This document shows, piece after piece, positions 39,472-48,442 of a DNA stretch of 55,152 nucleotides (its first letter is position 1; every line of letters begins with the position of its first letter). The stretch comes from an uncultured Steroidobacter sp. Lineage in GTDB: Bacteria > Pseudomonadota > Gammaproteobacteria > Steroidobacterales > Steroidobacteraceae. The position numbers and the translations under genes are program-made. The stretch covers positions 1 to 55,152 of the forward strand of contig NZ_CALFXI010000065.1 of NCBI RefSeq assembly GCF_937958065.1, given 5' to 3'. The notes beneath the pieces were generated by a model. It saw nothing but the letters and a program-made list of their open reading frames with translations. It had not been told where the DNA came from and ran no database searches.

Positions 39472-42167
39472 GAGCTCGGCTCCTGCAGCGGCAACGTGAA
39501 AACGAATCGGGCGCCTCCGCCCGGCCGTGCCTCGGCTGTAATGTCACCGCCATGCGCACGAACGATCGCGCGACAGATCGCCAACCCCAGACCCGCACCG
39601 ACGGTCGCGCCCTCGTCGTTGCCTCGATGAAACTTCTCGAAAAGCCGGTTGCTCTCGCCGGGCGGCAACCCGGGCCCGGCGTCGTCGCAGGTAACAACCA
39701 TCATATCGTCACGAACCGCGGCCGAGATGGTCGCAGCCGTGCCGGGCGGCGTGTACTTCACCACGTTGTCCAGCAGATTGACGAAGACCTGCACGATCAG
39801 ACTTGCATCGACGTAGACCGGCGGCAGGTCAGCGGTCAGCTGCGATATGACTCGGTGGGTGCCGAGCCGCTCCTGCATCCGGCTCAGCGCGGTCCCTAGC
39901 AGATCGTCCAATGTCTCCCATTCCCTGCGCAACACGACGTGCCCGGATTCGAACCGCATCAAGTCGAGCACATTGGCGACGACATCGGTCATGTCACGGG
40001 CTTTGGACTCGATGGACACCGCCAGCTTCCGACGCGCGGCTGGGTCCAGTCCCTCGCCGTGCTCAGCCAGCGTGCTGCTGGCGCCAGCGATCACCGCCAG
40101 TGGCGTGCGCAAGTCGTGCGAGATCGAAGCGAGCAAAGTGTTTCGCAAGCTTTCGGTTTCGGCGGCAACGCGGGCCGACTCGGCGATTTCAGCGAGCTTG
40201 CCGCGCTCCACTGCCAGGCCGATCTGCGCCGCAAATGTTTCCAGCAGACGCCTTTGTTCCGGCAACAGAACGCGACGGCGATTTTGAGGCAGCACCGCCA
40301 GCACCCCGAGCTTCTGCTGCTCGCTCCCCAACGGTAGATACAACGCGGGCGCCGCGGGCAACGTGTCCGAATCGAGCCCCGCACGACGCCCATGATCTAG
40401 CACCCATTGCGCGATCGACAGGTCCGCCGACCGGAGCGAGCCCGACTCCGGCAGATCGCTCGGCTGTCTGAGCTTGCCCGAGGCATCCGGCAATAAGACC
40501 ACGGCCTGACATTGAAAGACTTCGGCCACGTGACGAACCGCAACCCGCGCCAGTTCGGCTATCCCACGGGTCGCCGCCAACTCGCGACTCATCGCATACA
40601 GCAAATGAGTCCGCCGCTCTCGCGCACCTGCGACACGAGTCTGTTGACGCACGCTCGCCATCAAATTCGCGATCACCAGCGTCACGACCAGCATGACCAC
40701 GAACGTCACGACGTACTGAGCATCCGCCACCGAGAACGTGAAGTGCGGGGGCACGAAACAGAAGTCGAAGGCGATCACGTTGGCGATGGCCGTGAGCACG
40801 GCCGGGCCCCGCCCGAATCGCACACCGGCGATGGTGGCGCCCAGCACGTAGATCATGACGATGTTTGCTGCCTCGAAGCTCTCCTGCATCGCGAAGCCGA
40901 TGGCGGTGCAGATCAAGGTCGTGGCCAGCGCCCAGGCATAGCGATCCCAATGAATCGGCACGCTGACCGAAGGCACGTCGTTGCGGTCAGTCTTCGCTTG
41001 CTTGGATGTTCCCGCGGGCGCGATCACGATGACATCGAACGCCTTCGCCTTTCGCGCCAGCGCCGTGGTCGTGGACGGGCGTAACCACGCGCGCCAGCCG
41101 CGTCGTTTCGGAGCGCCGACGATCACGCGAGTCGCATTTCGAGTCTGCGCATACTCGCTCAACGCTTCGGCCGCCGTGGGACCGTCGAGCGTCACGGTCT
41201 CCGCACCCAACGATTCCGCGAGCCGCAGGATGTCGATGCGACGATTGCGCTGATGTTGTGACAATCGCAGCAGCTCGGGCGTTTCTACATACACGACCGA
41301 CCAGGCCGCATCGAGCGCATCCGCCATCCGCTTGCCCGCACGCACCAGCTGTTCAGCCTGCTCGTCCGGGCCGACAGCGACGAGCAAACGATCGCGCGCC
41401 ATCCATGCGCGGGACGCACGATCCAACGAAGCCGTCGCCCGCGCCGACGCGTCGACACGATCCGCCATGCGGCGCAATGCCAGCTCGCGCAACGCAATCA
41501 GATTGGATTTGCGAAAGAAACGATCGACCGCGGTACGTGCCTCTTCCGGCAGATAGATCAGCCCCGCGTGCAGGCGCGCCAGCAGATCGTCCGGCGGCAG
41601 ATCGATCAGTTCGACCTCGTCGGCGTCATCGAAAATGCGATCGGGAATGGTCTCGCGCTGACGCACCCCGGTGATCTGCGCCACCAGATCGTTGAGACTC
41701 TCCAGATGCTGGACATTGACCGTGGTCCAGACATTGATGCCCGCTTCGAGCAGCTCTTCGATGTCCTGCCAGCGTTTGGCGTGCCGCGGCGGCGGCTCGC
41801 CTTCGATGAGATTGGAATGGGCCAGCTCGTCGACCAGCAGGATGGCGGGCCGGCGCTTCAGCGCGGCATCGAGATCGAACTCCTGGCGCACCAGTCCGCG
41901 ATACCGGACCGGTAAGGTCGGCAACTGTTCCAGGCCGTTGCGCAGATTGTCGGTCTCGGTCCGCCCGTGCGGCTGGATATACCCAAGCACCAGATCGGCG
42001 CCGGTCTCGTGCACTCGATGCGCCGCTTCGAGCATCGAATAGGTCTTGCCCACACCGGCCGAACCGCCGAAAAAGATCCGCAGCTTGCCGCGCCCGGCGC
42101 GAGCCTCCTGGGCGTTGACGGCAGCCAGCAGTTGATCGGGATCGGGGCGCATGCCCGATTTGAGCAT
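39468..42167 (-). CDS. kdpD: KdpD osmosensitive potassium sensor kinase
   Basis: An 899-residue membrane histidine kinase, standard length. Domains in order: KdpD N-terminal ATP-binding domain with Walker A GGSAGVGKT (34-42) and LLVDELAHSN, a USP-like domain (about 245-370), four transmembrane helices (about 405-510), GAF (about 530-650), HisKA with SHDLRTPLAV (His near residue 680) and HATPase with NLLDNVVKYT and GAGLGLAI. It senses low potassium or turgor and phosphorylates KdpE. It lies 45 bp downstream of the symporter gene on the same strand, with no kdpFABC. An alternative ATG at 42152 is possible. Confidence 0.96.
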   Translation of the reverse strand: MLKSGMRPDPDQLLAAVNAQEARAGRGKLRIFFGGSAGVGKTYSMLEAAHRVHETGADLVLGYIQPHGRTETDNLRNGLEQLPTLPVRYRGLVRQEFDLDAALKRRPAILLVDELAHSNLIEGEPPPRHAKRWQDIEELLEAGINVWTTVNVQHLESLNDLVAQITGVRQRETIPDRIFDDADEVELIDLPPDDLLARLHAGLIYLPEEARTAVDRFFRKSNLIALRELALRRMADRVDASARATASLDRASRAWMARDRLLVAVGPDEQAEQLVRAGKRMADALDAAWSVVYVETPELLRLSQHQRNRRIDILRLAESLGAETVTLDGPTAAEALSEYAQTRNATRVIVGAPKRRGWRAWLRPSTTTALARKAKAFDVIVIAPAGTSKQAKTDRNDVPSVSVPIHWDRYAWALATTLICTAIGFAMQESFEAANIVMIYVLGATIAGVRFGRGPAVLTAIANVIAFDFCFVPPHFTFSVADAQYVVTFVVMLVVTLVIANLMASVRQQTRVAGARERRTHLLYAMSRELAATRGIAELARVAVRHVAEVFQCQAVVLLPDASGKLRQPSDLPESGSLRSADLSIAQWVLDHGRRAGLDSDTLPAAPALYLPLGSEQQKLGVLAVLPQNRRRVLLPEQRRLLETFAAQIGLAVERGKLAEIAESARVAAETESLRNTLLASISHDLRTPLAVIAGASSTLAEHGEGLDPAARRKLAVSIESKARDMTDVVANVLDLMRFESGHVVLRREWETLDDLLGTALSRMQERLGTHRVISQLTADLPPVYVDASLIVQVFVNLLDNVVKYTPPGTAATISAAVRDDMMVVTCDDAGPGLPPGESNRLFEKFHRGNDEGATVGAGLGLAICRAIVRAHGGDITAEARPGGGARFVFTLPLQEPSS

Positions 42168-42212
42168 GCCGACCGCCCCGCTCAGAAGACCAAACGTGTG
42201 AAGATTTTCAGC

Positions 42213-43466
42213 TCAACCCGCTTTGGCGGGCAGCGGCTCGGCGCTCGATGTCTGCAGCTCGCCCTGCCACTTGGAGACCACCGCGGTGGCGATGCTGTTG
42301 CCGACCACATTCGTTGCTGAGCGGCCCATGTCGAGGAAGTGGTCGATGCCGAGCAGCAGCAGCATGCCGGCTTCGGGAATATTGAAATGCGGCAGGGTCG
42401 CCGCGATCACCACCAGCGACGCACGCGGCACGCCCGCGATGCCCTTGGAGGTGAGCATCAGGATGGCGACCATGACGATCTGCTGACCGATGCCGATCTC
42501 GATGCCATACACCTGCGCGATGAACAGGACCGCGAACGTGCAGTACATCATCGAGCCGTCGAGGTTGAACGAATAGCCCACCGGCAATACGAAGCTCGCC
42601 ACGCGGTTGCTGCAGCCGAAGCGTTCCAGCTCTTCCAGCGTCTTCGGATAGGCCGCTTCCGAGCTGGCCGTCGAGAACGCCAGGATCACCGGCTCGCGAA
42701 TGCGCCGGACCAGATGCACCACCCGTGGCCCGATGACCATGCCGCCGAGCACGACCAGCACCAGCCACAGGATCGCCAGCGCCAGGTAGAACTCGCCGAC
42801 GAACAATCCATAGACGCCGATGATGCCCAGCCCCTCCTTGGCGACCGTGCTGGCAAGCGCACCGAACACCGCCAGGGGCGCGAACAGCATGACGTAGCCA
42901 GTCACCTTCAGCATGATGTGCGCGACCGCATCGAGCACCTCGATGACGCTCTTGCTGCGCTCGCCGAGCGACGCCATGGCGGTGCCGAAGAACAACGAGA
43001 ACACCACGATCTGCAGGATCTCGTTGCGAGCCATCGCATCGATGACGCTGGTCGGCACGGTATGCGAGATGAAGGTGTTCAACGACAGCGCATCGGTCTG
43101 CAGGCCCGACGCCGCGTTAGCCTCCGGCAGCGGCAGCTGCATGGCTTTGCCCGGCTCGAACAACTGCACCAGGATCAAACCGAGCGTGAGTGAAATCAGC
43201 GAAGCGCCGATGAACCATGCGAGCGCCTTGCCGCCGACCTTGCCGACCATGGCGATATCGCCGAGCTTGGCAATGCCGACCACCAGCGTCGCGAACACCA
43301 GCGGCGCGATGATCATCTTGATCAGCCGAAGGAAGATGGTCGGCAGCAACGACGCGATTTCGGCGTAGCGCGCGCTGGAGTCGGGAAAGTACGCGTACGC
43401 CAGATAGCCGCTGACGATGCCCAGCACCAACCCGATGATGATCCAGCGTGTCAGGCGGTTCGGCAT
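42213..43466 (-). CDS. Dicarboxylate/amino acid:cation symporter
   Basis: A 417-residue inner-membrane carrier of the DAACS family (DctA/GltP/GltT). Eight hydrophobic segments and two hairpin loops are visible. Signatures are the serine-rich hairpin AFSTASSEAAYPKTLEEL, SFNLDGSMMYCTFAV with the substrate- and sodium-site NLDG, and the second hairpin KGIAGVPRASLVV, with the binding motif DHFLDMGRSATNVVGN. It imports dicarboxylates or acidic amino acids with sodium or protons. It follows uppP by 10 bp and precedes kdpD by 45 bp; the four genes uppP to kdpE are probably one transcript. Confidence 0.93.
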   Translation of the reverse strand: MPNRLTRWIIIGLVLGIVSGYLAYAYFPDSSARYAEIASLLPTIFLRLIKMIIAPLVFATLVVGIAKLGDIAMVGKVGGKALAWFIGASLISLTLGLILVQLFEPGKAMQLPLPEANAASGLQTDALSLNTFISHTVPTSVIDAMARNEILQIVVFSLFFGTAMASLGERSKSVIEVLDAVAHIMLKVTGYVMLFAPLAVFGALASTVAKEGLGIIGVYGLFVGEFYLALAILWLVLVVLGGMVIGPRVVHLVRRIREPVILAFSTASSEAAYPKTLEELERFGCSNRVASFVLPVGYSFNLDGSMMYCTFAVLFIAQVYGIEIGIGQQIVMVAILMLTSKGIAGVPRASLVVIAATLPHFNIPEAGMLLLLGIDHFLDMGRSATNVVGNSIATAVVSKWQGELQTSSAEPLPAKAG

Positions 43467-43476
43467 GAAGCTCTCT

Positions 43477-44259
43477 CTACACGGCTACCAGCAGCAGAAT
43501 GCCCAGGGCGATGCGATACCAGGCGAAGATGGTGAAGCGATGCGTCTGGATGTATTGCAAAAGCCACTTCACGGCAATGAACGCCACGATGGCCGACACC
43601 ACGAAGCCCAGCGCCAGATCGCCGAAGTTCTCGCTCGCGAGCTGGCCGTCTTCATACATCTTCAGCAATTCGTAGGCCGTCGCCGCGAACATGGTCGGAA
43701 TGCCGACCAGGAAGGCGAACTCGGCCGCGGCCGGACGCGACGTCATGCCGGCGAGCATGGCCGCGAAAATCGTTGCCGCCGAGCGCGAGGTGCCAGGAAA
43801 CACCGCCGCGAGGATTTGCGCCAGGCCCACCCATGTGGCCACGCCCCAAGTCAGCGTCTCGCGCACCGGCTGCCGCTCGGCATACGCCTCGACCGCGAAA
43901 ATCACCAGACCGCCGACGATCAGCGCCCAGGCGATCGGCGCCACGGTCTCGGGCAGCTCCAGGCCGAGTTTCTTGGCGACCAGCCCACCCAGCACGGTGA
44001 TGCCGAAAGCCCAGCTGAGCTTGAACAGATAGTCGCGACTGTCGGCCTGCGCGAAATTCATGGTGAGATTCCACAGCCGCCGCCAATAGATGACGACCAC
44101 CGCGAGAATCGCGCCAGCCTGAATGGCGACATTGAACAGATCCGAGCGGCGGTCCAGCCAATGCTGCGCGATCAGCAGGTGACCGGTGCTGGAGATGGGC
44201 AGGAATTCGGTGATGCCCTCGATGATCCCGAGCAGGATGACCTGTAAAAAATTGTCCAC
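43477..44259 (-). CDS. uppP: Undecaprenyl-diphosphatase UppP (BacA)
   Basis: A 260-residue inner-membrane enzyme that removes a phosphate from undecaprenyl diphosphate to recycle the lipid carrier for peptidoglycan synthesis; it can also confer bacitracin tolerance. The motif GIIEGITEFLPISSTGHL is at the N-terminus, and PGTSRSAATI is the second active-site loop. GTG 44259 is chosen over the ATG at 44274: GGGGACGA precedes it and its product starts at the family position (DNFLQVILLG). In the 165-bp gap to lnt I see only a lone TATCAT on the minus strand (44298-44293), without a -35. Confidence 0.95.
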   Translation of the reverse strand: MDNFLQVILLGIIEGITEFLPISSTGHLLIAQHWLDRRSDLFNVAIQAGAILAVVVIYWRRLWNLTMNFAQADSRDYLFKLSWAFGITVLGGLVAKKLGLELPETVAPIAWALIVGGLVIFAVEAYAERQPVRETLTWGVATWVGLAQILAAVFPGTSRSAATIFAAMLAGMTSRPAAAEFAFLVGIPTMFAATAYELLKMYEDGQLASENFGDLALGFVVSAIVAFIAVKWLLQYIQTHRFTIFAWYRIALGILLLVAV

Positions 44260-44424
44260 TCGTCCCCAGCACATTCAAAGGCACATCGGCCAATGATACT
44301 GGCGTGACGCAGCCGGGGACAGGGTTTGCGGGCACGGCCGATTTACACGGAAGTCCCCAACCGGCGACAGGGGCCGGGATACAACTCGGGCATTCAGGCC
44401 GATACGGCGATCAGGCGGCCCCGA

Positions 44425-45987
44425 TCAATCTCGATTTTTGCGGCGGACGAGCAGCGGCCAGCAACCCGCGGCCAGAAACAGGAAGCTCAGGATGATGACG
44501 GGCCAGTTGCCGACCCTGGCATACGGGGTCAAGCCGATGCGCGGTTGCACCTCGCCGGTGAGCACGCCGGGCTCGAAGCGGGGGAACGTTTTCTCGACCA
44601 CGCCGTTCGCGGCAATGATTGCGGAAATGCCGTCGTTCGCAGCCCGCAGCAGCTGCCTGCCCGCTTCCAGCGCCCGCATGCGGCTGATCTGCAAGTGCTG
44701 ATGCGCGGCCGTGGAATCGCCGAACCAGGCGTCGTTGGTCACATTCACCAGCAGCGTCGCACTCTTCAGGACGTCCAGCTGCTCCGACGCGTAGGCGTCT
44801 TCGTAACAAATCGTCAGCGCCAGTTTCTGACCGGCGGCGTCGAGCGGCGGGGGATCCTCGATGCCGGCTTTGAAGCCGCTGTACGGCAGCTCCATGCTTC
44901 GCAGCCAGCTGGTCAGCCAGGCAGGCAGCGTCGGGAAATATTCGGTCAGCGGCACCAGGCGTCGCTTGGCGTACCACTGCGGTTCCTTGTCGAGCGCCAG
45001 CACCGCATTGAAATACACCTGCTCATCGGGGTCGTAGTGCACCTGCCCGAGCACCAGCGCCGAGCCCGCAGCGTGTGCTGCCGTCCACTCCTCGCTCAGC
45101 ACGTCGCTCAGCTCATAGGACAGGCCGGGTAACGCAGCCTCTGGCCAGATGATCAAATCGGTGCCCAGGTGCTTGCGCGTCAGGCCGCGATACAGCTCGA
45201 TGGTTTTATCGCGCTGTGCCTCTGCCCATTTCATCTCCTGCGGGACGGCGCCCTGCACGATCGCGACACTGATCGGCTCGCCGGTCTTTTGGGTCCATTC
45301 CTTGCCGTGGAAGGCCAGGCCGACGAGCCACAGGACACCGATGACACTCGCCGCCGCGATGCGAATGTTTTTATTGCCGAGGACAATCGCGACGAGGGCG
45401 CCCGCACACAAAGTCACGGCGAGGCTTACGGTATACACACCACCGATTGGCGCGAGACCCGCGAGCCAAGTGTCAGTCTGCGTGTAGCCGAGCGCGAGCC
45501 AGGGAAAGCCGCTGAGAAACCAGCCGCGGAACCATTCGAGAATGACGATCGCGCCGGGCAATACGAGCAGCCATCGGATCCAGCCCTGTCCCGGAATCCA
45601 GCGTTTCAACGCATAGCCGACCAGTGCGGTGTACGCCGCCATGATGGCGACCAGCGCCACCATCACGAACATCGTCAGCAGAAACGGCGCGTGCCCGATG
45701 GTGTGAATGCTGTGATACAGCCAATAGGTGCCGGCGAGGTAGGTACCTGCCGTGAACAGGAACCCGCGCTGCGCGGCCTGCTTCGGTGTCGCATCTTCCC
45801 AGGCGAGGAACAGGAACGAGAAGCACAGGATGGCCAGCGGCCACAGATTGAACGGCGCGAACGCGAGCGACACCGCCGCGCCCACCGGCAGGGACAAATG
45901 CGTGTAGAACTTGAAGGTGCGCACGCTCACGGCGTGATCCTTTTCGAGCAGCGGCATGGCCGCCATTTGTCCCTTCGAAGTGTTCAC
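44425..45987 (-). CDS. lnt: Apolipoprotein N-acyltransferase
   Basis: An about 510-520-residue inner-membrane enzyme that adds the third acyl chain to lipoproteins, needed for their sorting to the outer membrane. Hydrophobic helices occupy about residues 15-210, and a periplasmic nitrilase domain follows. Its catalytic triad is visible: glutamate in IIWPEAALPG, lysine in YAKRRLVPL and cysteine in TICYEDAY. A final helix closes the protein. The start is uncertain: GTG 45987, ATG 45966 or ATG 45957. It is the last gene of the miaB-phoH-ybeY-corC-lnt block, 52 bp after corC. Confidence 0.96.
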   Translation of the reverse strand: MNTSKGQMAAMPLLEKDHAVSVRTFKFYTHLSLPVGAAVSLAFAPFNLWPLAILCFSFLFLAWEDATPKQAAQRGFLFTAGTYLAGTYWLYHSIHTIGHAPFLLTMFVMVALVAIMAAYTALVGYALKRWIPGQGWIRWLLVLPGAIVILEWFRGWFLSGFPWLALGYTQTDTWLAGLAPIGGVYTVSLAVTLCAGALVAIVLGNKNIRIAAASVIGVLWLVGLAFHGKEWTQKTGEPISVAIVQGAVPQEMKWAEAQRDKTIELYRGLTRKHLGTDLIIWPEAALPGLSYELSDVLSEEWTAAHAAGSALVLGQVHYDPDEQVYFNAVLALDKEPQWYAKRRLVPLTEYFPTLPAWLTSWLRSMELPYSGFKAGIEDPPPLDAAGQKLALTICYEDAYASEQLDVLKSATLLVNVTNDAWFGDSTAAHQHLQISRMRALEAGRQLLRAANDGISAIIAANGVVEKTFPRFEPGVLTGEVQPRIGLTPYARVGNWPVIILSFLFLAAGCWPLLVRRKNRD

Positions 45988-46039
45988 TTGGATGCAATGA
46001 CGGATGACGGAGCCGATCGCGGCCGGCGGCCGCCCCGGA

Positions 46040-46894
46040 TCAATCTTCGTTCGGTTCGATATCGCGCGGCGTGATCACACGCAGCAGGTCGAGGCGACGG
46101 CGATCGGCGCGCAGCACTTTGAATTCGAGCCCGCCGAACGAAAAAGATTCACCGCGCCGGGGCAACCGCCCCAGGCTGCTGATGGCCAGGCCGCCGATGG
46201 TGTCGAACTCCTCGTCGCTGAAGTCCGTGCCGAAGTAGCTGTTGAACTCGTCGATGCGGGTCTGCGCCTTGACCGTGAACTGCCGCTCGCCTTCCTTGCG
46301 GATGTCCAGATCGTCGTCGGTGTCGTACTCGTCGCCGATGTCGCCGACGATCTGCTCGAGCACGTCCTCGATGGTGACGAGCCCCGACACGCCGCCGTAC
46401 TCATCGACCACGATGGCCATGTGATGATGACTGACGCGGAATTCCTTCAGCAGCACGTTGAGGCGCTTGCTCTCGGGAATGAACACGGCGGGCCGCAGGC
46501 ATTCCTTGATATCGAAGCTCGAGCGCTCGCCCTCGGCAAAATAACGCAGCAGGTCCTTGGCGAGCAGAATGCCGACGATTTCGTCGCGATCCTCGCCGAT
46601 GACGGGATAACGCGAGTGGCCGTGCTCGACCACCATCGGCAGGATTTCCTCCGGCGGATCGTCGCGATTGACGATGATCATCTGCGAGCGCGGCACCATG
46701 ATGTCGCGCACCTGCAGCTCGATGACACGGAACACGCCTTCGAGCATTTCATGCGCGTCGGAGTCGATGATGCCCCGCTCGCGGGCCTGCCCCAGCACTT
46801 CGTTGAGATCTTCCAGATCGCGCGGCTCGCCGCTCAATGAGCCGGTGATCCGTCGCAGCCAGCTGCTGGTGTGATGACTGTGCTCTTCAGGCAT
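46040..46894 (-). CDS. corC: CorC/YbeX CBS-domain protein
   Basis: A 284-residue cytoplasmic protein: an N-terminal extension (HHTSSWLRR), two CBS domains (about residues 65-190, with VRDIMVPRSQM and GLVTIEDVLEQIVGDIGDEYD) and a CorC_HlyC domain (about 205-280). It lacks the DUF21 membrane part, so it is the soluble YbeX type linked to magnesium and cobalt efflux through CorA and to ribosome maturation. It overlaps ybeY by 8 bp and precedes lnt. Confidence 0.95.
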   Translation of the reverse strand: MPEEHSHHTSSWLRRITGSLSGEPRDLEDLNEVLGQARERGIIDSDAHEMLEGVFRVIELQVRDIMVPRSQMIIVNRDDPPEEILPMVVEHGHSRYPVIGEDRDEIVGILLAKDLLRYFAEGERSSFDIKECLRPAVFIPESKRLNVLLKEFRVSHHHMAIVVDEYGGVSGLVTIEDVLEQIVGDIGDEYDTDDDLDIRKEGERQFTVKAQTRIDEFNSYFGTDFSDEEFDTIGGLAISSLGRLPRRGESFSFGGLEFKVLRADRRRLDLLRVITPRDIEPNED

Positions 46895-47405
46895 AAGGGT
46901 TGTCGTATCCGAATTGCGCCAGAATTTTCACTTCACGAGCTTCCATCACGGTGGCGTCTCGCTCGTTCTCGTGATCGAAGCCCAACAGATGCAGCACGCC
47001 GTGGACCACCATGTGGGCCCAATGCGCCTGCGCCGCCTTGCCCTGTTCCTTCGCCTCTCGCGCCACCACGGGCGCGCAGATCGCGAGGTCGCCCAACTCA
47101 TGAAGTCCGGAAAATTCTTTGGCGGATAAACGAGACGGCACGCCATCATTCCCGGGCGCCAGCGGCGCGGCGGGAAATGACAAAACATTGGTCGGCTTGT
47201 CCTTGGCGCGCCAGGTGCGGTTGAGCCGGCGGCTCTCGGCGGCGCCGACCACGCGAATGGTCAACGCCAGCTCCTTGTTCTGCTGATTCTTCCTGGAGCG
47301 CGGCAGAAAGGGGGCGCAGGCAGCCTGCGCCCACCGGTTCAGACTCCGGGCATGCGGTACGCCGCGACGCGAACTTGCCACTTGCACGGTCACGGCCAGT
47401 TTCAA
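46887..47405 (-). CDS. ybeY: Endoribonuclease YbeY
   Basis: A 172-residue zinc enzyme that trims 16S rRNA 3' ends and takes part in ribosome quality control. The metal motif HGVLHLLGFDH (H135, H139, H145) and the conserved RAKDKPTNVLSFP segment are intact. It sits between phoH (4-bp overlap) and corC (8-bp overlap), as in most gammaproteobacteria. Confidence 0.96.
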   Translation of the reverse strand: MKLAVTVQVASSRRGVPHARSLNRWAQAACAPFLPRSRKNQQNKELALTIRVVGAAESRRLNRTWRAKDKPTNVLSFPAAPLAPGNDGVPSRLSAKEFSGLHELGDLAICAPVVAREAKEQGKAAQAHWAHMVVHGVLHLLGFDHENERDATVMEAREVKILAQFGYDNPYA

Positions 47406-48442
47406 CTTCCGTCGCCTCCAGGTCGGTCGGGGGCAGCCGCCTGCTTGTGCTCGTACGCCTGCACGATCCGCTGGACCAGCGGATGCCTGACCACGTCACG
47501 CGAGGTGAAGTAGCTGAAGGCCACGCCGTCGACGCCGGGCAGCACGTTCATCACATGCTTCAAGCCCGACAGCTGCTGCTTGGGCAGGTCGGTCTGGGTG
47601 ATGTCGCCGGTCACGACCGCCTTGGAACCGAAGCCCATGCGCGTCAGAAACATCTTCATCTGCTCCACCGAAGTGTTCTGAGCTTCGTCCAGAATGATGA
47701 AGGAGTCATTAAGGGATCGGCCGCGCATGAACGCCAGCGGCGCGATTTCGATCACCTGGCGCTCGATGGCGCGGGCCACCCGATCGAAACCCATCATGTC
47801 GTAGAGGGCGTCGTACATCGGCCGCAGATAAGGATCCACTTTCTGACCGATGTCGCCAGGCAGGAAGCCGAGGCGCTCGCCCGCCTCCACTGCCGGACGC
47901 ACCAGCACGATGCGACGCACGCGATCGGTCTGCAGCGCCTCCACCGCGCACGCAACGGCCAGATAAGTCTTGCCCGTGCCCGCCGGCCCGATGCCGAACG
48001 TCAGGTCGTTGGTGTGGATGTTGTGCAGATACTGTCTTTGATTCGGACCGCGCCCGCGGATGCCGCCACGTTGCGTGTGGATCGTCACCTCGTCCGAGGG
48101 ACGCGGCGTGACCAGCACTGGCGCCGTTGATTCTTCCATGCCTGCCTCCTGCACTGCTAAATGCACACGATCCGGTGTGATGGATTCTTTCGACGACAGA
48201 TCGAACAAACGCCGCAGCACCTTCTCCGCCGCGGTGGCCGCGGCCGGGTTGCCGGACACTTCCAGGTGGCCGCCACGACGATGCACCTGCACGTTGAGCC
48301 GTTGCTCCACGTGCCGCAGGTTCTCGTCCATGGGGCCGACGAAATTGGCGAGCCGGGAATTGTCCACTGGCTCGAACGCGAGTTCGCGCCTTGCGATGGA
48401 TGCGTTCAAAGCCGTGCCACGCGCGCTCCCACGCGAAATCAC
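47402..48442 (-). CDS. ybeZ: PhoH-like ATPase (YbeZ)
   Basis: A 346-residue cytoplasmic ATPase. Walker A is GPAGTGKT (152-159), followed by DEAQNTS as Walker B and TGDITQTDLP as a sensor motif. A KH-like region precedes the ATPase core (about residues 20-110). YbeZ cooperates with YbeY in rRNA processing. It overlaps both miaB and ybeY by 4 bp. Confidence 0.96.
   Translation of the reverse strand: MISRGSARGTALNASIARRELAFEPVDNSRLANFVGPMDENLRHVEQRLNVQVHRRGGHLEVSGNPAAATAAEKVLRRLFDLSSKESITPDRVHLAVQEAGMEESTAPVLVTPRPSDEVTIHTQRGGIRGRGPNQRQYLHNIHTNDLTFGIGPAGTGKTYLAVACAVEALQTDRVRRIVLVRPAVEAGERLGFLPGDIGQKVDPYLRPMYDALYDMMGFDRVARAIERQVIEIAPLAFMRGRSLNDSFIILDEAQNTSVEQMKMFLTRMGFGSKAVVTGDITQTDLPKQQLSGLKHVMNVLPGVDGVAFSYFTSRDVVRHPLVQRIVQAYEHKQAAAPDRPGGDGS

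Noticed and set aside
39939..39955. tRNA-like GTGCCCGGATTCGAACC inside kdpD.
   Set aside because: It lies in a conserved coding region, and the T-stem and acceptor spacing do not fit a tRNA end.
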